From: Alkalicoccus luteus
Lineage (GTDB): Bacteria > Bacillota > Bacilli > Bacillales > Salisediminibacteriaceae
Direction: 5' to 3' (one strand)
NCBI GenBank assembly: GCA_052061695.1
Contig: JBPZEY010000002.1
Length of the DNA: 64,000 bases
The translations under genes were made by a program, and so were the position numbers. Position 1 is the first letter of the stretch. Each line of letters opens with the position of its first letter. The notes beneath the pieces were generated by a model that saw nothing but the letters and a program-made list of their open reading frames with translations, made no database searches and was not told the origin of the DNA. Shown piece after piece: positions 43,141-53,800 of this stretch.

Positions 43141-43866
43141 ATGGAGCAGTCAAGCTATAAGCGAATTGTACTTAAACTTAGCGGAGAAGCATTGGCGGGA
43201 GAGCAGGGATTCGGAATAGATCCGGACATGATTCAGTCCATCGCAGATCAAATTCGGGAAATTCATGAACTTGATGTCGAAATAGCTATCATCGTAGGCG
43301 GCGGCAACATTTGGAGAGGAATGGCCGGAAGTGCTAAAGGAATGGACCGGGCTACAGCCGACTATATGGGTATGCTGGCTACAGTCATGAATTCACTCGC
43401 TCTGCAGGACAGTCTGGAAAATATCGGCGTCCAAACGCGTGTACAGTCATCTATTGAAATGAGGCAGGTGGCGGAGCCTTATATCCGTCGTCGTGCGATT
43501 CGTCATCTTGAGAAAAAGCGCGTGGTTATTTTTGCAGCGGGTACAGGAAATCCGTATTTCTCAACGGATACGACTGCCGCGCTGCGTGCAGCTGAAATTG
43601 AAGCCGATGTGATCCTGATGGCTAAAAACAACGTAGACGGTGTTTATAATTCAGATCCTTCCACAGATGTAAATGCTAAAAAATACGAGCAGCTTACTTA
43701 CTTGGATATTTTAAAGGATGGCCTTGGAGTCATGGATTCTACTGCTTCATCCTTATGCATGGATAACGATATTCCGCTTATTGTCTTTTCCATCGCTGAA
43801 AAAGGAAATATCCGTCGAGCCGTAACAGGCGAAGATATTGGAACAATTATTAGGGGGAATGTCTGA
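43141..43866 (+). CDS. pyrH: UMP kinase
   Basis: Phosphorylates UMP to UDP; hexameric amino-acid-kinase fold. The 241 residues show RIVLKLSGEALAGEQGFGID, VVGGGNIWRG-type segment (IIVGGGNIWRGMAG), ADYMGMLATVMNSLAL, FAAGTGNPYFSTDTTAALRA and LMAKNNVDGVYNSDP. The ATG at 43141 has TGGAGGG upstream; the frame is open back to 43093 through the terminator but without support. Confidence 0.98.
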   Translation: MEQSSYKRIVLKLSGEALAGEQGFGIDPDMIQSIADQIREIHELDVEIAIIVGGGNIWRGMAGSAKGMDRATADYMGMLATVMNSLALQDSLENIGVQTRVQSSIEMRQVAEPYIRRRAIRHLEKKRVVIFAAGTGNPYFSTDTTAALRAAEIEADVILMAKNNVDGVYNSDPSTDVNAKKYEQLTYLDILKDGLGVMDSTASSLCMDNDIPLIVFSIAEKGNIRRAVTGEDIGTIIRGNV

Positions 43867-43867
43867 T

Positions 43868-44425
43868 ATGTCACAGCAGGTTATTAAAGATTCAAAAGAA
43901 CGTATGGATAAATCAGTAGAAGCGTTCAGCCGTGAGCTTTCCACTATTCGTGCAGGAAGAGCAAACCCGTCATTGCTTGATAAAGTTCAGGTGGAATACT
44001 ACGGCGCGTTGACGCCGTTAAACCAGCTGGCAACAGTATCGGTCCCGGAAGGACGTCTGCTGCTGATTACACCATTCGATAAAACTTCCATTCAGAATAT
44101 CGAAAAGGGAATTCAGAAAGCAGATCTGGGACTGTCTCCAAATAACGACGGCAACGTAATTCGCATTAACATTCCAGCACTTACGGATGAGCGCCGGAAA
44201 GAATTGATCAAAATAATCGGCCGTTATGCGGAAGAAGCAAAAGTAGCAGTTCGCAACATCCGCCGGGATGGTAATGATGAATTGAAGAAAGAGCAGAAGG
44301 ATGGCGTATTGACAGAAGATGAGCTGAAGCGTGAGCAGGATGAAGTGCAGAAGCTCACGGACAGCACGATTAAAACGATTGATGAGTATGCCAAAAACAA
44401 AGAAAACGAAGTTAAGGAAGTGTAA
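43868..44425 (+). CDS. frr: Ribosome recycling factor
   Basis: Splits post-termination ribosomes with EF-G. The 185 residues contain RMDKSVEAFSRELSTIRAGRANPSLLDKVQVEYYG and LLLITPFDKTSIQNIEKGIQKADLGLSPNNDGNVIRINIPALTDERRKEL. Starts 1 base after pyrH, with AGGGGG in the pyrH end. Length is the family norm (185). Confidence 0.98.
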   Translation: MSQQVIKDSKERMDKSVEAFSRELSTIRAGRANPSLLDKVQVEYYGALTPLNQLATVSVPEGRLLLITPFDKTSIQNIEKGIQKADLGLSPNNDGNVIRINIPALTDERRKELIKIIGRYAEEAKVAVRNIRRDGNDELKKEQKDGVLTEDELKREQDEVQKLTDSTIKTIDEYAKNKENEVKEV

Positions 44426-44430
44426 GTTGC

Positions 44431-44464
44431 AAGCTGCCCGCCAATCAGGCGTGCAGCTTTTTTC
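44431..44464 (+). terminator. Intrinsic terminator after frr
   Basis: Stem AAGCTGC...GCAGCTT (44431-44459) with an inner CGCC/GGCG and one mismatch, followed by TTTTTTC. Ends the pyrH-frr unit. Confidence 0.88.
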
Positions 44465-44822
44465 ATTTCAGCGAAAAGGATCCATTTTCAGCTGAATGCA
44501 GCTTCCTTTGACACTGCCGGGCCGCCGGCAGTGTCAAAGACAATTCCATGTAATGAAGGCGAGGAGGGTGCTCGTTAAAACGGGCATATGTAATATAAAA
44601 CAACGATTTTTTCTCCTAAGGTTACTAAATGAGAGCAGTCAACAGTCTTTCCTTGCTCTAAGAGAAAGAAAACATGTTGGAATTGGACCAGCGTTGTTTA
44701 TGCTTATGCTGTTATCATCAGGAATAGGAAAAAATCTGTTTCCTTATTATAACGGGGTGACAAACATGATAGAATAGTAGAGGAGCTTTTTAGACAACTA
44801 GAACCAGTTGGAGGCAGAGGCC
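44465..44822 (+). other. Gap between frr and uppS with a strong hairpin, no convincing gene
   Basis: About 360 bases. The main element is a perfect 15-bp hairpin (44506-44539, listed separately). The rest is AT-rich with a weak 6-bp inverted repeat AGAGCA/TGCTCT (44632-44659). A 93-codon frame (44496-44777) runs through the hairpin, lacks a ribosome site and has no domain, so I do not call it. The uppS promoter probably lies here, but no -35/-10 pair is convincing. Confidence 0.5.
44506..44539. repeat. Perfect 15-bp inverted repeat upstream of uppS
   Basis: CTTTGACACTGCCGG (44506-44520), loop GCCG, and the exact complement CCGGCAGTGTCAAAG (44525-44539). There is no T-run on either strand, so it is not a normal terminator. 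It stands about 40 bases after the frr terminator and about 285 before uppS. Confidence 0.8.
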
Positions 44823-45587
44823 ATGTTAAATAAATTAGCAAGAAAAATGAAAAGCGATCCGGTAGAGCAGACGCTCCCTGATCAGGATGCCCCTGTCCCA
44901 GCCCATATAGCTATCATTATGGATGGAAACGGACGCTGGGCAAAGCAGAGGGGATTGCCGCGCATTGCCGGTCACCGGGAAGGCATGAATGTCATACGGA
45001 CCATCGTTCGTTCTGCAAATAAGATCGGTGTAGACACATTAACACTTTATGCGTTTTCTACAGAGAATTGGAAGAGACCAAAAACAGAAGTAGATTTTTT
45101 GATGAGGCTTCCGGAGCGATTCTTAAGCATGGAACTCCCTGTTTTGATGGAGGAAAACGTGATTGTCCGTATTACCGGCTCGAAAGAGAGGCTGCCTGAG
45201 TATACGCGCCGGGCTGTTGAAGAAGCTGTCACGAAAACAGCTGACAATACAGGTCTTATTTTAAACTTTGCGTTAAACTATGGTGCACGCAATGAGATTA
45301 TGGAAGCATTTGAGCATATTTATGAAGACGTGGAGAAAGGGCATTTACGAAAAGAAGATATCAGTGAATCCGTCGTGTCAGATTATTTGATGACAAATGG
45401 ATTAACGGAGCCTGACCTCCTCATTCGAACGAGCGGTGAAATTCGGTTGAGTAACTTCATGCTTTGGCAGCTTGCATACTCAGAGTTTTGGTTTACCGAA
45501 GTACTCTGGCCGGATTTCAAAGAGCAGCATCTGCTGGAAGCCGTACAGTCTTATCAGAACAGGCAGCGCCGCTACGGCGGTGTTTAG
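44823..45587 (+). CDS. uppS: Undecaprenyl diphosphate synthase
   Basis: Makes the C55 lipid carrier for peptidoglycan and teichoic acids from FPP and IPP. The 254 residues contain HIAIIMDGNGRWAKQRGLPRIAGHREGM, TLYAFSTENWKRP, LNFALNYGARNEI and DLLIRTSGEIRLSNFMLWQLAYSEFWF. The ATG at 44823 is 8 bases after GGAGG; a TTG at 44808 overlaps this site. Confidence 0.98.
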   Translation: MLNKLARKMKSDPVEQTLPDQDAPVPAHIAIIMDGNGRWAKQRGLPRIAGHREGMNVIRTIVRSANKIGVDTLTLYAFSTENWKRPKTEVDFLMRLPERFLSMELPVLMEENVIVRITGSKERLPEYTRRAVEEAVTKTADNTGLILNFALNYGARNEIMEAFEHIYEDVEKGHLRKEDISESVVSDYLMTNGLTEPDLLIRTSGEIRLSNFMLWQLAYSEFWFTEVLWPDFKEQHLLEAVQSYQNRQRRYGGV

Positions 45588-45598
45588 AGGAGGATACT

Positions 45599-46393
45599 AT
45601 GAAGCAGCGCATTATTACAGGAGTCATAGCCGGCGCTGGCTTTCTGGGGTTAATTTACATTGGGGGAGCCGCGTTTATCATACTAGTTACCGCGCTTGCG
45701 CTCATCGGCATGAGAGAGCTGCTGAAAATGAAGCAGATTCAGCCATTCTCATTCAAAGGGGCAGTAGGCTTTATTTTGCTGCTGCTGCTTGTTGTGCCGG
45801 ATGTGCTTCTTGTGCAGCTGCCGTGGGAAGTAGACAGACTTGAGCTATTTTTGCTGCTTGTTATTTGTCTGCTCGCTTTAACGGTGCTATCTAAAAATAA
45901 ATTTACTTTTGATGAAGCTGGATTCACCGTGCTGGCATCCGTTTATGTCGGATTTGGTTTTTATTATTTCATGTACGCTCGGTTTCTGGATAATGGAATG
46001 GAGTTACTTTTCTTCATCCTGATTCTCGTATGGGCTACAGATTCCGGAGCCTATTTTGCGGGTCGAGCTTTCGGTAAAACGAAGCTGTGGCCGGAAATTA
46101 GTCCGAAAAAAACGATTGAAGGGTCGCTTGGCGGTATTGCACTGGCGCTTACGGCGGGGATGATCTATTATTATTTTATTCCTGTGTATCCAAACGTATG
46201 GACAGCGGTAGCTGGTATTGTGGTTGTTTCCACGGCAGGACAGCTCGGTGATCTCGTAGAATCAGCATTTAAGCGGCATTACGCAGTGAAGGATTCCGGA
46301 CAGGTACTTCCAGGTCATGGAGGTATTTTGGACAGGTTTGACAGCTTGATTTTTGTCATGCCGGTGCTTTACTTGTTTGGATTGCTAGGCTGA
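45599..46393 (+). CDS. cdsA: Phosphatidate cytidylyltransferase
   Basis: Makes CDP-diacylglycerol for phospholipid synthesis. The 264 residues are an integral membrane protein with about eight helices and the C-terminal signature KTIEGSLGGI...GQLGDLVESAFKRHYAVKDSGQVLPGHGGILDRFDSL. The ATG at 45599 has GAGGAGG upstream; the open frame back to 45464 lies in uppS. Confidence 0.97.
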   Translation: MKQRIITGVIAGAGFLGLIYIGGAAFIILVTALALIGMRELLKMKQIQPFSFKGAVGFILLLLLVVPDVLLVQLPWEVDRLELFLLLVICLLALTVLSKNKFTFDEAGFTVLASVYVGFGFYYFMYARFLDNGMELLFFILILVWATDSGAYFAGRAFGKTKLWPEISPKKTIEGSLGGIALALTAGMIYYYFIPVYPNVWTAVAGIVVVSTAGQLGDLVESAFKRHYAVKDSGQVLPGHGGILDRFDSLIFVMPVLYLFGLLG

Positions 46394-46488
46394 TTGCATG
46401 CAATAGACGGGCAGGCCCGGGACTGTTAAGATGACGGTACCGGTTAGCCGCTAACAACGGCATATTAAGAATTTGGAGGCAGTCACAT

Positions 46489-47640
46489 ATGAAGCACGTA
46501 CATCTGCTTGGAGCTACCGGCTCCATTGGGGTACAGACGCTGGATATTATTAGAAGCAATCCGGAGCATTTTAAACTGGAAAGCTTATCTTTTGGAAAAA
46601 ATACAGAGGCGGCCGCAGAAGCGGCGAATGAATTTCGTCCGGCAGTGATTGGTGCGGGATCTCATGAAGCTGCTCAAAAGCTCAAACCGCTGCTTACTTA
46701 CAAACCGGAAGTAATCCCGGGAGAGGAGGGACTTTCAGCCTGTGCGAATGCGGGCAGCAAGGGTGACGTTCTGGTAAACGCAGTGATGGGGCGAGTTGGA
46801 TTGGAACCGACGCTTGCCGCTATGCGGGCTGGTAAAACGATCGCCATTGCGAATAAAGAAACGCTCGTAACAGCTGGTCACCTCGTTAAAAAACTTCAGG
46901 GAGAGACAGGCGTTGAGCTGCTTCCGGTTGATAGTGAGCATTCAGCGATTTATCAATGCCTGCACGGCAGAAAGCAGGACGTTAAAAGCCTTATTTTAAC
47001 TGCCAGCGGAGGCAGTTTTCGGGACAAATCCCGGGAGGAGCTTAAGGGTGTAACGGTTGACGAAGCATTGAATCATCCAAATTGGAGCATGGGCGCAAAA
47101 ATTACAATTGATTCGGCGACCATGATGAACAAAGGGCTGGAAGTGATAGAAGCGCACTGGCTTTTTAATATGCCCTATGAAAAAATCGATGTTCTGATTC
47201 ATACAGAAAGCATTGTTCATTCGATGGTGGAGTATGTGGACGGCAGCGTAATGGCACATCTTGGCACACCTGATATGCGCGTTCCGATTCAATATGCCCT
47301 AACTTGTCCGGAACGGATGCCGATACAGGGCAGCCGGCCATTAAAGCTTTGGGAAGCAGGAACGCTTCATTTTAGTCAGCTTGATCTAAACCGGTATAAA
47401 GCGTTTAAGCTGGCTCTGGAAGCCGGCAAGGCGGGAGGCTCTATGCCGACCGTACTCAACGCGGCAAATGAAGCAGCTGTTGACATGTTTTTAAATAGAA
47501 AGATTACGTTTTTAGAAATTGATGAGCTCGTTGAACAGGCACTCGAACGGCATTCGCGAGTGACCGAGCCTGATTTGCAAGAAATTATTGATATTGACAG
47601 GGAGACGCGCATTCGAACTGCTGCGCAGGCCTCCGGATAA
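46489..47640 (+). CDS. dxr: 1-deoxy-D-xylulose 5-phosphate reductoisomerase
   Basis: Second step of the MEP isoprenoid pathway, using NADPH. The 383 residues contain LLGATGSIGVQTLDII, IANKETLVTAGHLVKK, LLPVDSEHSAIYQCL, LTASGGSFRD, NHPNWSMGAKITIDSATMMNKGLEVIEAHWLF and PTVLNAANEAAVDMFL. With uppS and cdsA it feeds lipid-carrier and membrane supply. TTTGGAGGC ribosome site. Confidence 0.98.
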   Translation: MKHVHLLGATGSIGVQTLDIIRSNPEHFKLESLSFGKNTEAAAEAANEFRPAVIGAGSHEAAQKLKPLLTYKPEVIPGEEGLSACANAGSKGDVLVNAVMGRVGLEPTLAAMRAGKTIAIANKETLVTAGHLVKKLQGETGVELLPVDSEHSAIYQCLHGRKQDVKSLILTASGGSFRDKSREELKGVTVDEALNHPNWSMGAKITIDSATMMNKGLEVIEAHWLFNMPYEKIDVLIHTESIVHSMVEYVDGSVMAHLGTPDMRVPIQYALTCPERMPIQGSRPLKLWEAGTLHFSQLDLNRYKAFKLALEAGKAGGSMPTVLNAANEAAVDMFLNRKITFLEIDELVEQALERHSRVTEPDLQEIIDIDRETRIRTAAQASG

Positions 47641-47655
47641 AGGAAGTGTAAGCAA

Positions 47656-48915
47656 ATGAACACCTTATTAGCGGTAATCGTTATTTTCGGTCTGCTTGTC
47701 TTCATTCATGAATGGGGACACCTGGTTGTGGCGAAGCGAGCCGGCATTTTATGCCGTGAGTTTGCAATTGGGTTTGGACCGAAACTTTTCAGCTTCGACC
47801 GCAACGAAACTACGTATACGATCAGGCTTCTTCCGCTAGGCGGGTTTGTCAGAATGGCAGGAGAAGATCCAGAACTTGTGCAAATAAAGCCCGGCTATGA
47901 AGTCGGGTTACTATTTAATGATGAAGGTCTCGTTAAGAAACTTATCATTAATAATAAATCCAAGCATCCAGACTGCAGAGTGATGCAGGTGGAACAGATT
48001 GATATGGAGCATGATCTGTTTGTACGTGGATACGTTGAAGAAGAGGAAGATCCTGTTACGTACAGCCTCGACCGGAAGGCTCAATATGTATATGATGAGA
48101 AGGCGACACAAATAGCTCCATACGATCGTCAATTCTCCTCGAAAACGGTATCTCAGCGCGCCGCTGCTATTTTTGCCGGACCGCTGATGAACTTCGTTCT
48201 TGCAGTATTCCTGCTGATTATTTACGCTGCTATTGCCGGCCTGCCAGTCAATGAGCCGGTAGTTGGAGGGCTTTCAGAAGAAGGACCTGCGGAAGAAGCG
48301 GGTCTCGAAGAAGGTGACGTCATTCAGACGATCGATGGAACAGCGGTCAGCACTTGGGAGGATATGACTGGGATCATTCAGGAAGCACCGAATGAAACAA
48401 TGGATTTCACCGTAGCTCGAAACGGCGAAACTTTCGACGTCACGATGACAACGGAAATTCGGGAAATTCCTGAAGCGGATGATATTGGCGTGATCGGGGT
48501 GCTTGCACCAACGGAACGAACGCTGACCGGTGCGCTTGCTTTTGGGTTTACTCAAACATATGAATATACGAAATTAATCATCGAAGCACTTGGCCTGCTG
48601 GTCACCGGCCAATTTAGTTTGGATGCACTTGCAGGGCCTGTCGGAATTTATAACTACACTGGTGAAGTGGCGGCGATGGGAGTACTTGTATTAATTCAGT
48701 GGGCTGCCATTTTAAGTGTCAATTTAGGTATCATCAACCTACTGCCCTTGCCGGCTCTCGATGGGGGCAGGCTGATGTTTATCGGACTGGAAGCAGTTAG
48801 AGGTAAGCCGATAGACCCTCAAAAAGAAGGTTTTGTTCACTTGGTCGGATTCGCACTGCTGATGCTGCTAGTTATAGCAGTAACCTGGAACGACATTAAT
48901 CGAATCTTTTCCTGA
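47656..48915 (+). CDS. rseP: Site-2 intramembrane zinc metalloprotease RseP (RasP)
   Basis: Cleaves membrane proteins such as anti-sigma factors and signal-peptide remnants. The 419 residues have the zinc motif HEWGH (H18-E19-H22) in the first membrane helix, a PDZ domain at about 200-275 (VVGGLSEEGPAEEAGLEEGDVIQTIDG), and the third zinc-ligand motif NLLPLPALDGGRL in a C-terminal helix. B. subtilis RasP has about 420 residues. Confidence 0.98.
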   Translation: MNTLLAVIVIFGLLVFIHEWGHLVVAKRAGILCREFAIGFGPKLFSFDRNETTYTIRLLPLGGFVRMAGEDPELVQIKPGYEVGLLFNDEGLVKKLIINNKSKHPDCRVMQVEQIDMEHDLFVRGYVEEEEDPVTYSLDRKAQYVYDEKATQIAPYDRQFSSKTVSQRAAAIFAGPLMNFVLAVFLLIIYAAIAGLPVNEPVVGGLSEEGPAEEAGLEEGDVIQTIDGTAVSTWEDMTGIIQEAPNETMDFTVARNGETFDVTMTTEIREIPEADDIGVIGVLAPTERTLTGALAFGFTQTYEYTKLIIEALGLLVTGQFSLDALAGPVGIYNYTGEVAAMGVLVLIQWAAILSVNLGIINLLPLPALDGGRLMFIGLEAVRGKPIDPQKEGFVHLVGFALLMLLVIAVTWNDINRIFS

Positions 48916-49035
48916 GTTTCAGCAGGCTGAATAATAGCTTGAACCGTTTAAACGCATAAATAAATGAAGCAGATTTAATCCGGGCCGGCTTACACAGCCG
49001 GTTTGGAAAATACATAGCTGATCGAGGTGTCATAG

Positions 49036-50739
49036 ATGAGACAAACAACGTTCTTAGTTCCAACGCTTCGCGACAATCCCAGCGGCGCTGATGCAGTCAG
49101 CCACCAGCTGATGCTGAGAGCCGGAATGATCCGGCAAAGCTCAGCCGGCGTTTATTCATTTCTGCCGTTAGGATGGCGGGTTCTGCGTAAGGTGGAGCAG
49201 ATTGTACGTGAAGAAATGGACCGCGCCGGTGCACAGGAAATGATTATGCCGGCGATCCAGCCGGCTGAACTTTGGAAAGAATCTGGAAGGTGGGAAGATT
49301 ACGGACCGGAGCTAATGAGGTTTAAAGACAGGCACCAGCGCGAATTCGCACTTGGCCCGACGCATGAAGAAGTGATCACATCCATCATTCGCGACGATGT
49401 GCGCTCTTACAAAGAGCTACCGATGACGCTCTATCAAATTCAAAATAAATTTCGTGACGAACGCAGACCCCGTTTTGGTGTTTTACGCGGAAGAGAGTTC
49501 CTGATGAAAGACGCGTACTCCTTTGACCGAGATTTCGATGGTTTGGATAAGAGCTATCAAAGTATGTATGAAGCGTATACGAATGTTTTTACGCGTCTTG
49601 GACTTAACTTCAGAGCTGTTATTGCTGACTCTGGCGCGATGGGCGGTAAAGACACACATGAGTTTATGGTATTAACGAACATTGGCGAAGATACCATTGC
49701 TTATTCAGATGGTTCTGATTTCGCTGCCAATATTGAAATTGCTCCTTGCGCGAATGATTACACTCAGCAGAGCGGTGAAGCAGAAGATCTAAGTGAAGTG
49801 GAGACCCCTGGACAGAAAACGATTGAGAGCGTCGGACATTATCTTGATTTGCCAGCAGAGCGGTGCATCAAGGCAGTCTTTTATGAAGTAGATGAAGAGC
49901 TTGTGATGGTGCTCGTGCGCGGCGATCACGAATCAAACGATATCAAACTCAAGCATGTGCTGGATGCCGGTAAAGTAGAGGCGGCTTCTGAGGAATTGAT
50001 TCGTTCAGCAGGTAAAACGGTTCCTGGCTCAGCAGGTCCTGTCGGTATTGAAGGCGAACTGCGAATCGTTGCTGATCACGCTGTGCAATACATGGTCAAT
50101 GCATGTACTGGAGCGAACAAAGAGGACGTTCACTATATCAATGTGAATCCGGGCAGGGATTTTACACCTGATCGGTATGAAGATCTCCGCGTTATTAAAG
50201 AAGGGGATCCTTCTCCGGACGGGAATGGAACGATTCGGTTCAAAGAAGGCATTGAAGTTGGCCACGTGTTTAAGCTTGGTACCAAATACAGTGAAGCGCT
50301 TGGCGCTACTTATTTAAATCAGGAGGGTAAAGCAAAGCCGATAGTAATGGGTTCATACGGCATTGGAGTTTCACGTACAGTCGCAGCAGTAATTGAGGAG
50401 AATCATGACGAGAATGGAATTGTCTGGCCAACAGCTTGTGCACCTTTCGATGTACATCTGATCGCAATAAACAGTAAAAAAGAGGAGCAGCGGGACTTGG
50501 CAGACCGGCTTTATGAGCAGTTCCGTCAGTCCGGCCTGGACACCCTCTACGATGACCGGGCAGAACGTGCCGGGGTGAAGTTTAAGGATGCGGATCTTAT
50601 TGGTATTCCGCTGCGAGTACAAGTTGGCAAACGAGCAGAGGAAGGGTATGTGGAATTAAAGCAGCGAGCAGACGGGCAAGCTGAGGAACTGCATGTCGAT
50701 CAGCTGGCATCCCGCCTGAACGAACTAATGGACATGTAG
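49036..50739 (+). CDS. proS: Prolyl-tRNA synthetase (bacterial type, with editing domain)
   Basis: Charges tRNA-Pro. The 567 residues show class II motif 1 and 2 (LRKVEQIVREEMDRAGAQEM, FRDERRPRFGVLRGREFLMKDAYSFD), the INS editing domain at about 225-390, motif 3 (GSYGIGVSRTVAAVIEENHDENGIVWP) and the anticodon-binding domain. B. subtilis ProS has 564 residues. The 120-base gap before it has a small CCGGCT/AGCCGG hairpin at 48985-49001, too short for a T-box leader. Confidence 0.98.
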   Translation: MRQTTFLVPTLRDNPSGADAVSHQLMLRAGMIRQSSAGVYSFLPLGWRVLRKVEQIVREEMDRAGAQEMIMPAIQPAELWKESGRWEDYGPELMRFKDRHQREFALGPTHEEVITSIIRDDVRSYKELPMTLYQIQNKFRDERRPRFGVLRGREFLMKDAYSFDRDFDGLDKSYQSMYEAYTNVFTRLGLNFRAVIADSGAMGGKDTHEFMVLTNIGEDTIAYSDGSDFAANIEIAPCANDYTQQSGEAEDLSEVETPGQKTIESVGHYLDLPAERCIKAVFYEVDEELVMVLVRGDHESNDIKLKHVLDAGKVEAASEELIRSAGKTVPGSAGPVGIEGELRIVADHAVQYMVNACTGANKEDVHYINVNPGRDFTPDRYEDLRVIKEGDPSPDGNGTIRFKEGIEVGHVFKLGTKYSEALGATYLNQEGKAKPIVMGSYGIGVSRTVAAVIEENHDENGIVWPTACAPFDVHLIAINSKKEEQRDLADRLYEQFRQSGLDTLYDDRAERAGVKFKDADLIGIPLRVQVGKRAEEGYVELKQRADGQAEELHVDQLASRLNELMDM

Positions 50740-50759
50740 CCGAGTAAAGACTAATAGGA

Positions 50760-50798
50760 GGGGGCTGTCCGCCCAGACTGCGGACAGCTCCCTTATCT
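50760..50798 (+). terminator. Hairpin terminator candidate after proS
   Basis: Thirteen-bp stem with one G-T pair (GGGGGCTGTCCGC at 50760-50772 with GCGGACAGCTCCC at 50780-50792), 7-base loop. The downstream bases (TTATCTATCGC, later TTTTT) are only partly T-rich, so efficiency is uncertain. Confidence 0.6.
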
Positions 50799-50831
50799 AT
50801 CGCATTTTTCAATTAGAAAGGAGTGACCGCT

Positions 50832-53800
50832 TTGAGCATGGAAGATGAACAGCGGAAAGAGCGGTTCAAGCTGCTGATGAAACAGGTTCAGATGCCAGAG
50901 GAATTTATGCAGGCTTACGCTGATCAAGCTTCGATCGGCAAGCTGGAAATTCATCAAAAAAACCGTCAGTGGCATTTGTATTTAAATGTGCCGCACGTAA
51001 TGCCTTTTCCTGCCTACGAGCTGCTAAAAAGCCGGGTTGTGAATGGGCTGTCGCATATAGCTGATGTACACATGTATATTCGAACAAGTGACCAGACAGG
51101 TGCAGAACGTCACTTTGCCTCGTATTGGCCGTACTTCCTCGAGCGTTTGAAGCATGCAACGAACGGATTAATAAAGCGGCTTGAATCACAGACACCTGAT
51201 ATCGACCATAATAAAATCGTTGTAGATGTCCTTAATGATACTGAAGCAGAGCTCATGAATCGAAGGGTCAGAGAGCCGCTGCAGGGTCTCCTGCGTGAAT
51301 GCGGATTTCCAGAATGGGGCTTCACTTCCCGTGTGAAAGGCGATACAGAAGAAATTCAAAAATTCGAAGAGCAAAAGCAGGAAGAGGATCATCACAAGGT
51401 CGTTGAAGCGATGCTTGAGAAAAAGAAGCAGGAATCCAGAGCGAAGGAAATTCAGGAGACAGAACGGGTTGCGGTTGGAACAGCCATCAAGGACGAAATT
51501 ACTCCTCTGGAACGAATTATTGAAGAAGAGCGTCGCATTGCGGTAGAGGGTTACGTCTTTCACGCAGAAACAAAAGAATTAAAGAGCGGGCGCGTGCTTT
51601 TAACCTTTAAAATCACGGATTATACCGATTCAATGCTGATCAAAGTATTCTCAAATGATAAAGAAGACATTCCTAAACTGGAAGCTGTTAAAGAAGGCAT
51701 GTGGATGCGTGCCCGAGGTCCGGTACAGTACGATACGTTCATTCGGGATCTGACAATGATGGCGCGTGATTTTCATGAAATCCGCAGGGAGCCTCCTCAG
51801 GACAGGGCTGCTGATAACGAGAAGCGCGTAGAGCTTCACCTTCATACGACAATGAGTCAGATGGATGCTGTCGCATCTGCAAGTGACTACGTGAAGCGAG
51901 CTGCTTCATGGGGAATGCCTGCTGTCGCAGTCACTGATCACGCGGTTGCGCAGTCCTTTCCGGAAGCGTATGCTACAGGCAGCAAGCACGATATAAAAAT
52001 ACTGTACGGAGTAGAAATTAATCTCGTCGATGATGGCGTCCCAATTGCCTATAATCCGGAGCCGCGCGACTTGAAAGAAGAAACGTATATTGTGTTTGAT
52101 GTGGAAACAACCGGTCTGTCAGCCGTTTATAATACGATTATTGAGTTGGCGGCCGTTAAGATCCAAAATGGGGAGGTTATCGATAAGTTTGAATCTTTTG
52201 CCGATCCAGGTGAGAAACTAAGCGCGACAATCATTGAACTGACCGGTATAACAGATGATATGCTTGAAGGGCAGCCTGCGATTGACGAAGTTCTGGTTTC
52301 CTTTAGAGAATGGTGCGGCAGTGACACGCTCGTTGCCCATAACGCAAGTTTTGATATCGGCTTCTTAAACGCCGGCTATCAAAAAGCCGGCCTGGATAAA
52401 GTGAAGAATCCTGTAATTGATACACTCGAATTAGGACGCATGCTCTATCCGCACTTTAAAAACTATCGGTTAAACACGCTTTGTAAAAAGTTCAATATAG
52501 AGCTTGTCTCTCACCACCGAGCGATTTATGATGCAGAAGCCACTGCTCATCTGCTCTGGAAAATGGTTAAAGATGCCTTGGAGAAAGACATCACATCATT
52601 AGCTGATTTGAACGAACAGGGATCTCCAGAAGACTATAAAAAACAGCGTCCTTATCACTGTACGATATATGCACAAACAAAAGACGGGTTGAAAAACCTG
52701 TATAAGCTCGTTTCGTATTCACATATCGATTATTTTTACCGGGTGCCGAGAGTACCAAGGTCAGTATTGCAGAAAAACCGCGAGGGAATTCTTGTCGGCT
52801 CGGGGTGCGATAAAGGGGAAGTGTTCGATTCATTAATGCAGAAGGGCCTTGAAGAAACAAAAAATACAGCTGAGTTTTACGACTTTTTAGAAGTCCAGCC
52901 ACCTGGAAATTACCGTCATCTGGTCGAACGTGAAATTGTTCGCGATGAACTCGAACTGAAAGATATTTTGAAGCAGGTCGTGAAGCTTGGAGAAGAAACA
53001 GGACTACCGGTCTGTGCGACAGGCAATGCACATTATTTAAATAAAGAAGATGCTGTTTATCGAAAAGTGCTGATTGCTTCTCAAGGAGGAGCGAATCCGC
53101 TGAACAGACAAACCCTTCCCGAAGTGCATTTTCGGTCGACTGATGATATGCTGGCTGAGTTTTCGTTTCTGCCAGAAGAGAAGGCTAAGGAAATTGTCGT
53201 TACGAATACGCAGGCTTTTGCGGATCGTATCGATGAGATAAAACCGATTCCGGACGACTTATTTACACCGCATATAGAGGGTGCCGATGACGAGATGCGT
53301 CAGCTTTGCTATGACCGCGCAAAATCGATCTACGGTGACGACCTGCCTCAACTAGTCGTGGATCGCCTGGAAAAAGAGCTTACGAGCATTATTTCAAACG
53401 GCTTCTCGGTCATCTATCTTATTTCACAAAAGCTCGTTAAGAAATCACTCGACGATGGGTATCTTGTTGGTTCGCGGGGATCAGTCGGCTCCAGTTTTGT
53501 CGCCACTATGACCGAAATAACTGAAGTAAATCCGCTTCCTCCGCATTATGTTTGCCCTTCATGCAAGCATTCCTATTTCTTTAATGATGGCAGTGTTGGA
53601 TCCGGATTCGACTTGCCAGATAAACCGTGTGAAAAGTGTGGAACCGCTTATGATAAAGACGGGCACGACATTCCGTTTGAAACCTTCCTCGGCTTTAAAG
53701 GAGATAAAGTACCGGATATTGATTTGAACTTTTCCGGTGACTATCAGCCGGTAGCGCACAACTATACAAAAGCTCTGTTTGGTGAAGAGTACGTTTACCG

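Noticed and set aside
44496..44777. 93-codon open frame between frr and uppS
   Set aside because: It runs through the perfect hairpin, has no ribosome site and no domain.
48916..49035. Possible T-box leader before proS
   Set aside because: Only 120 bases long, with no T-box sequence or specifier stem visible.
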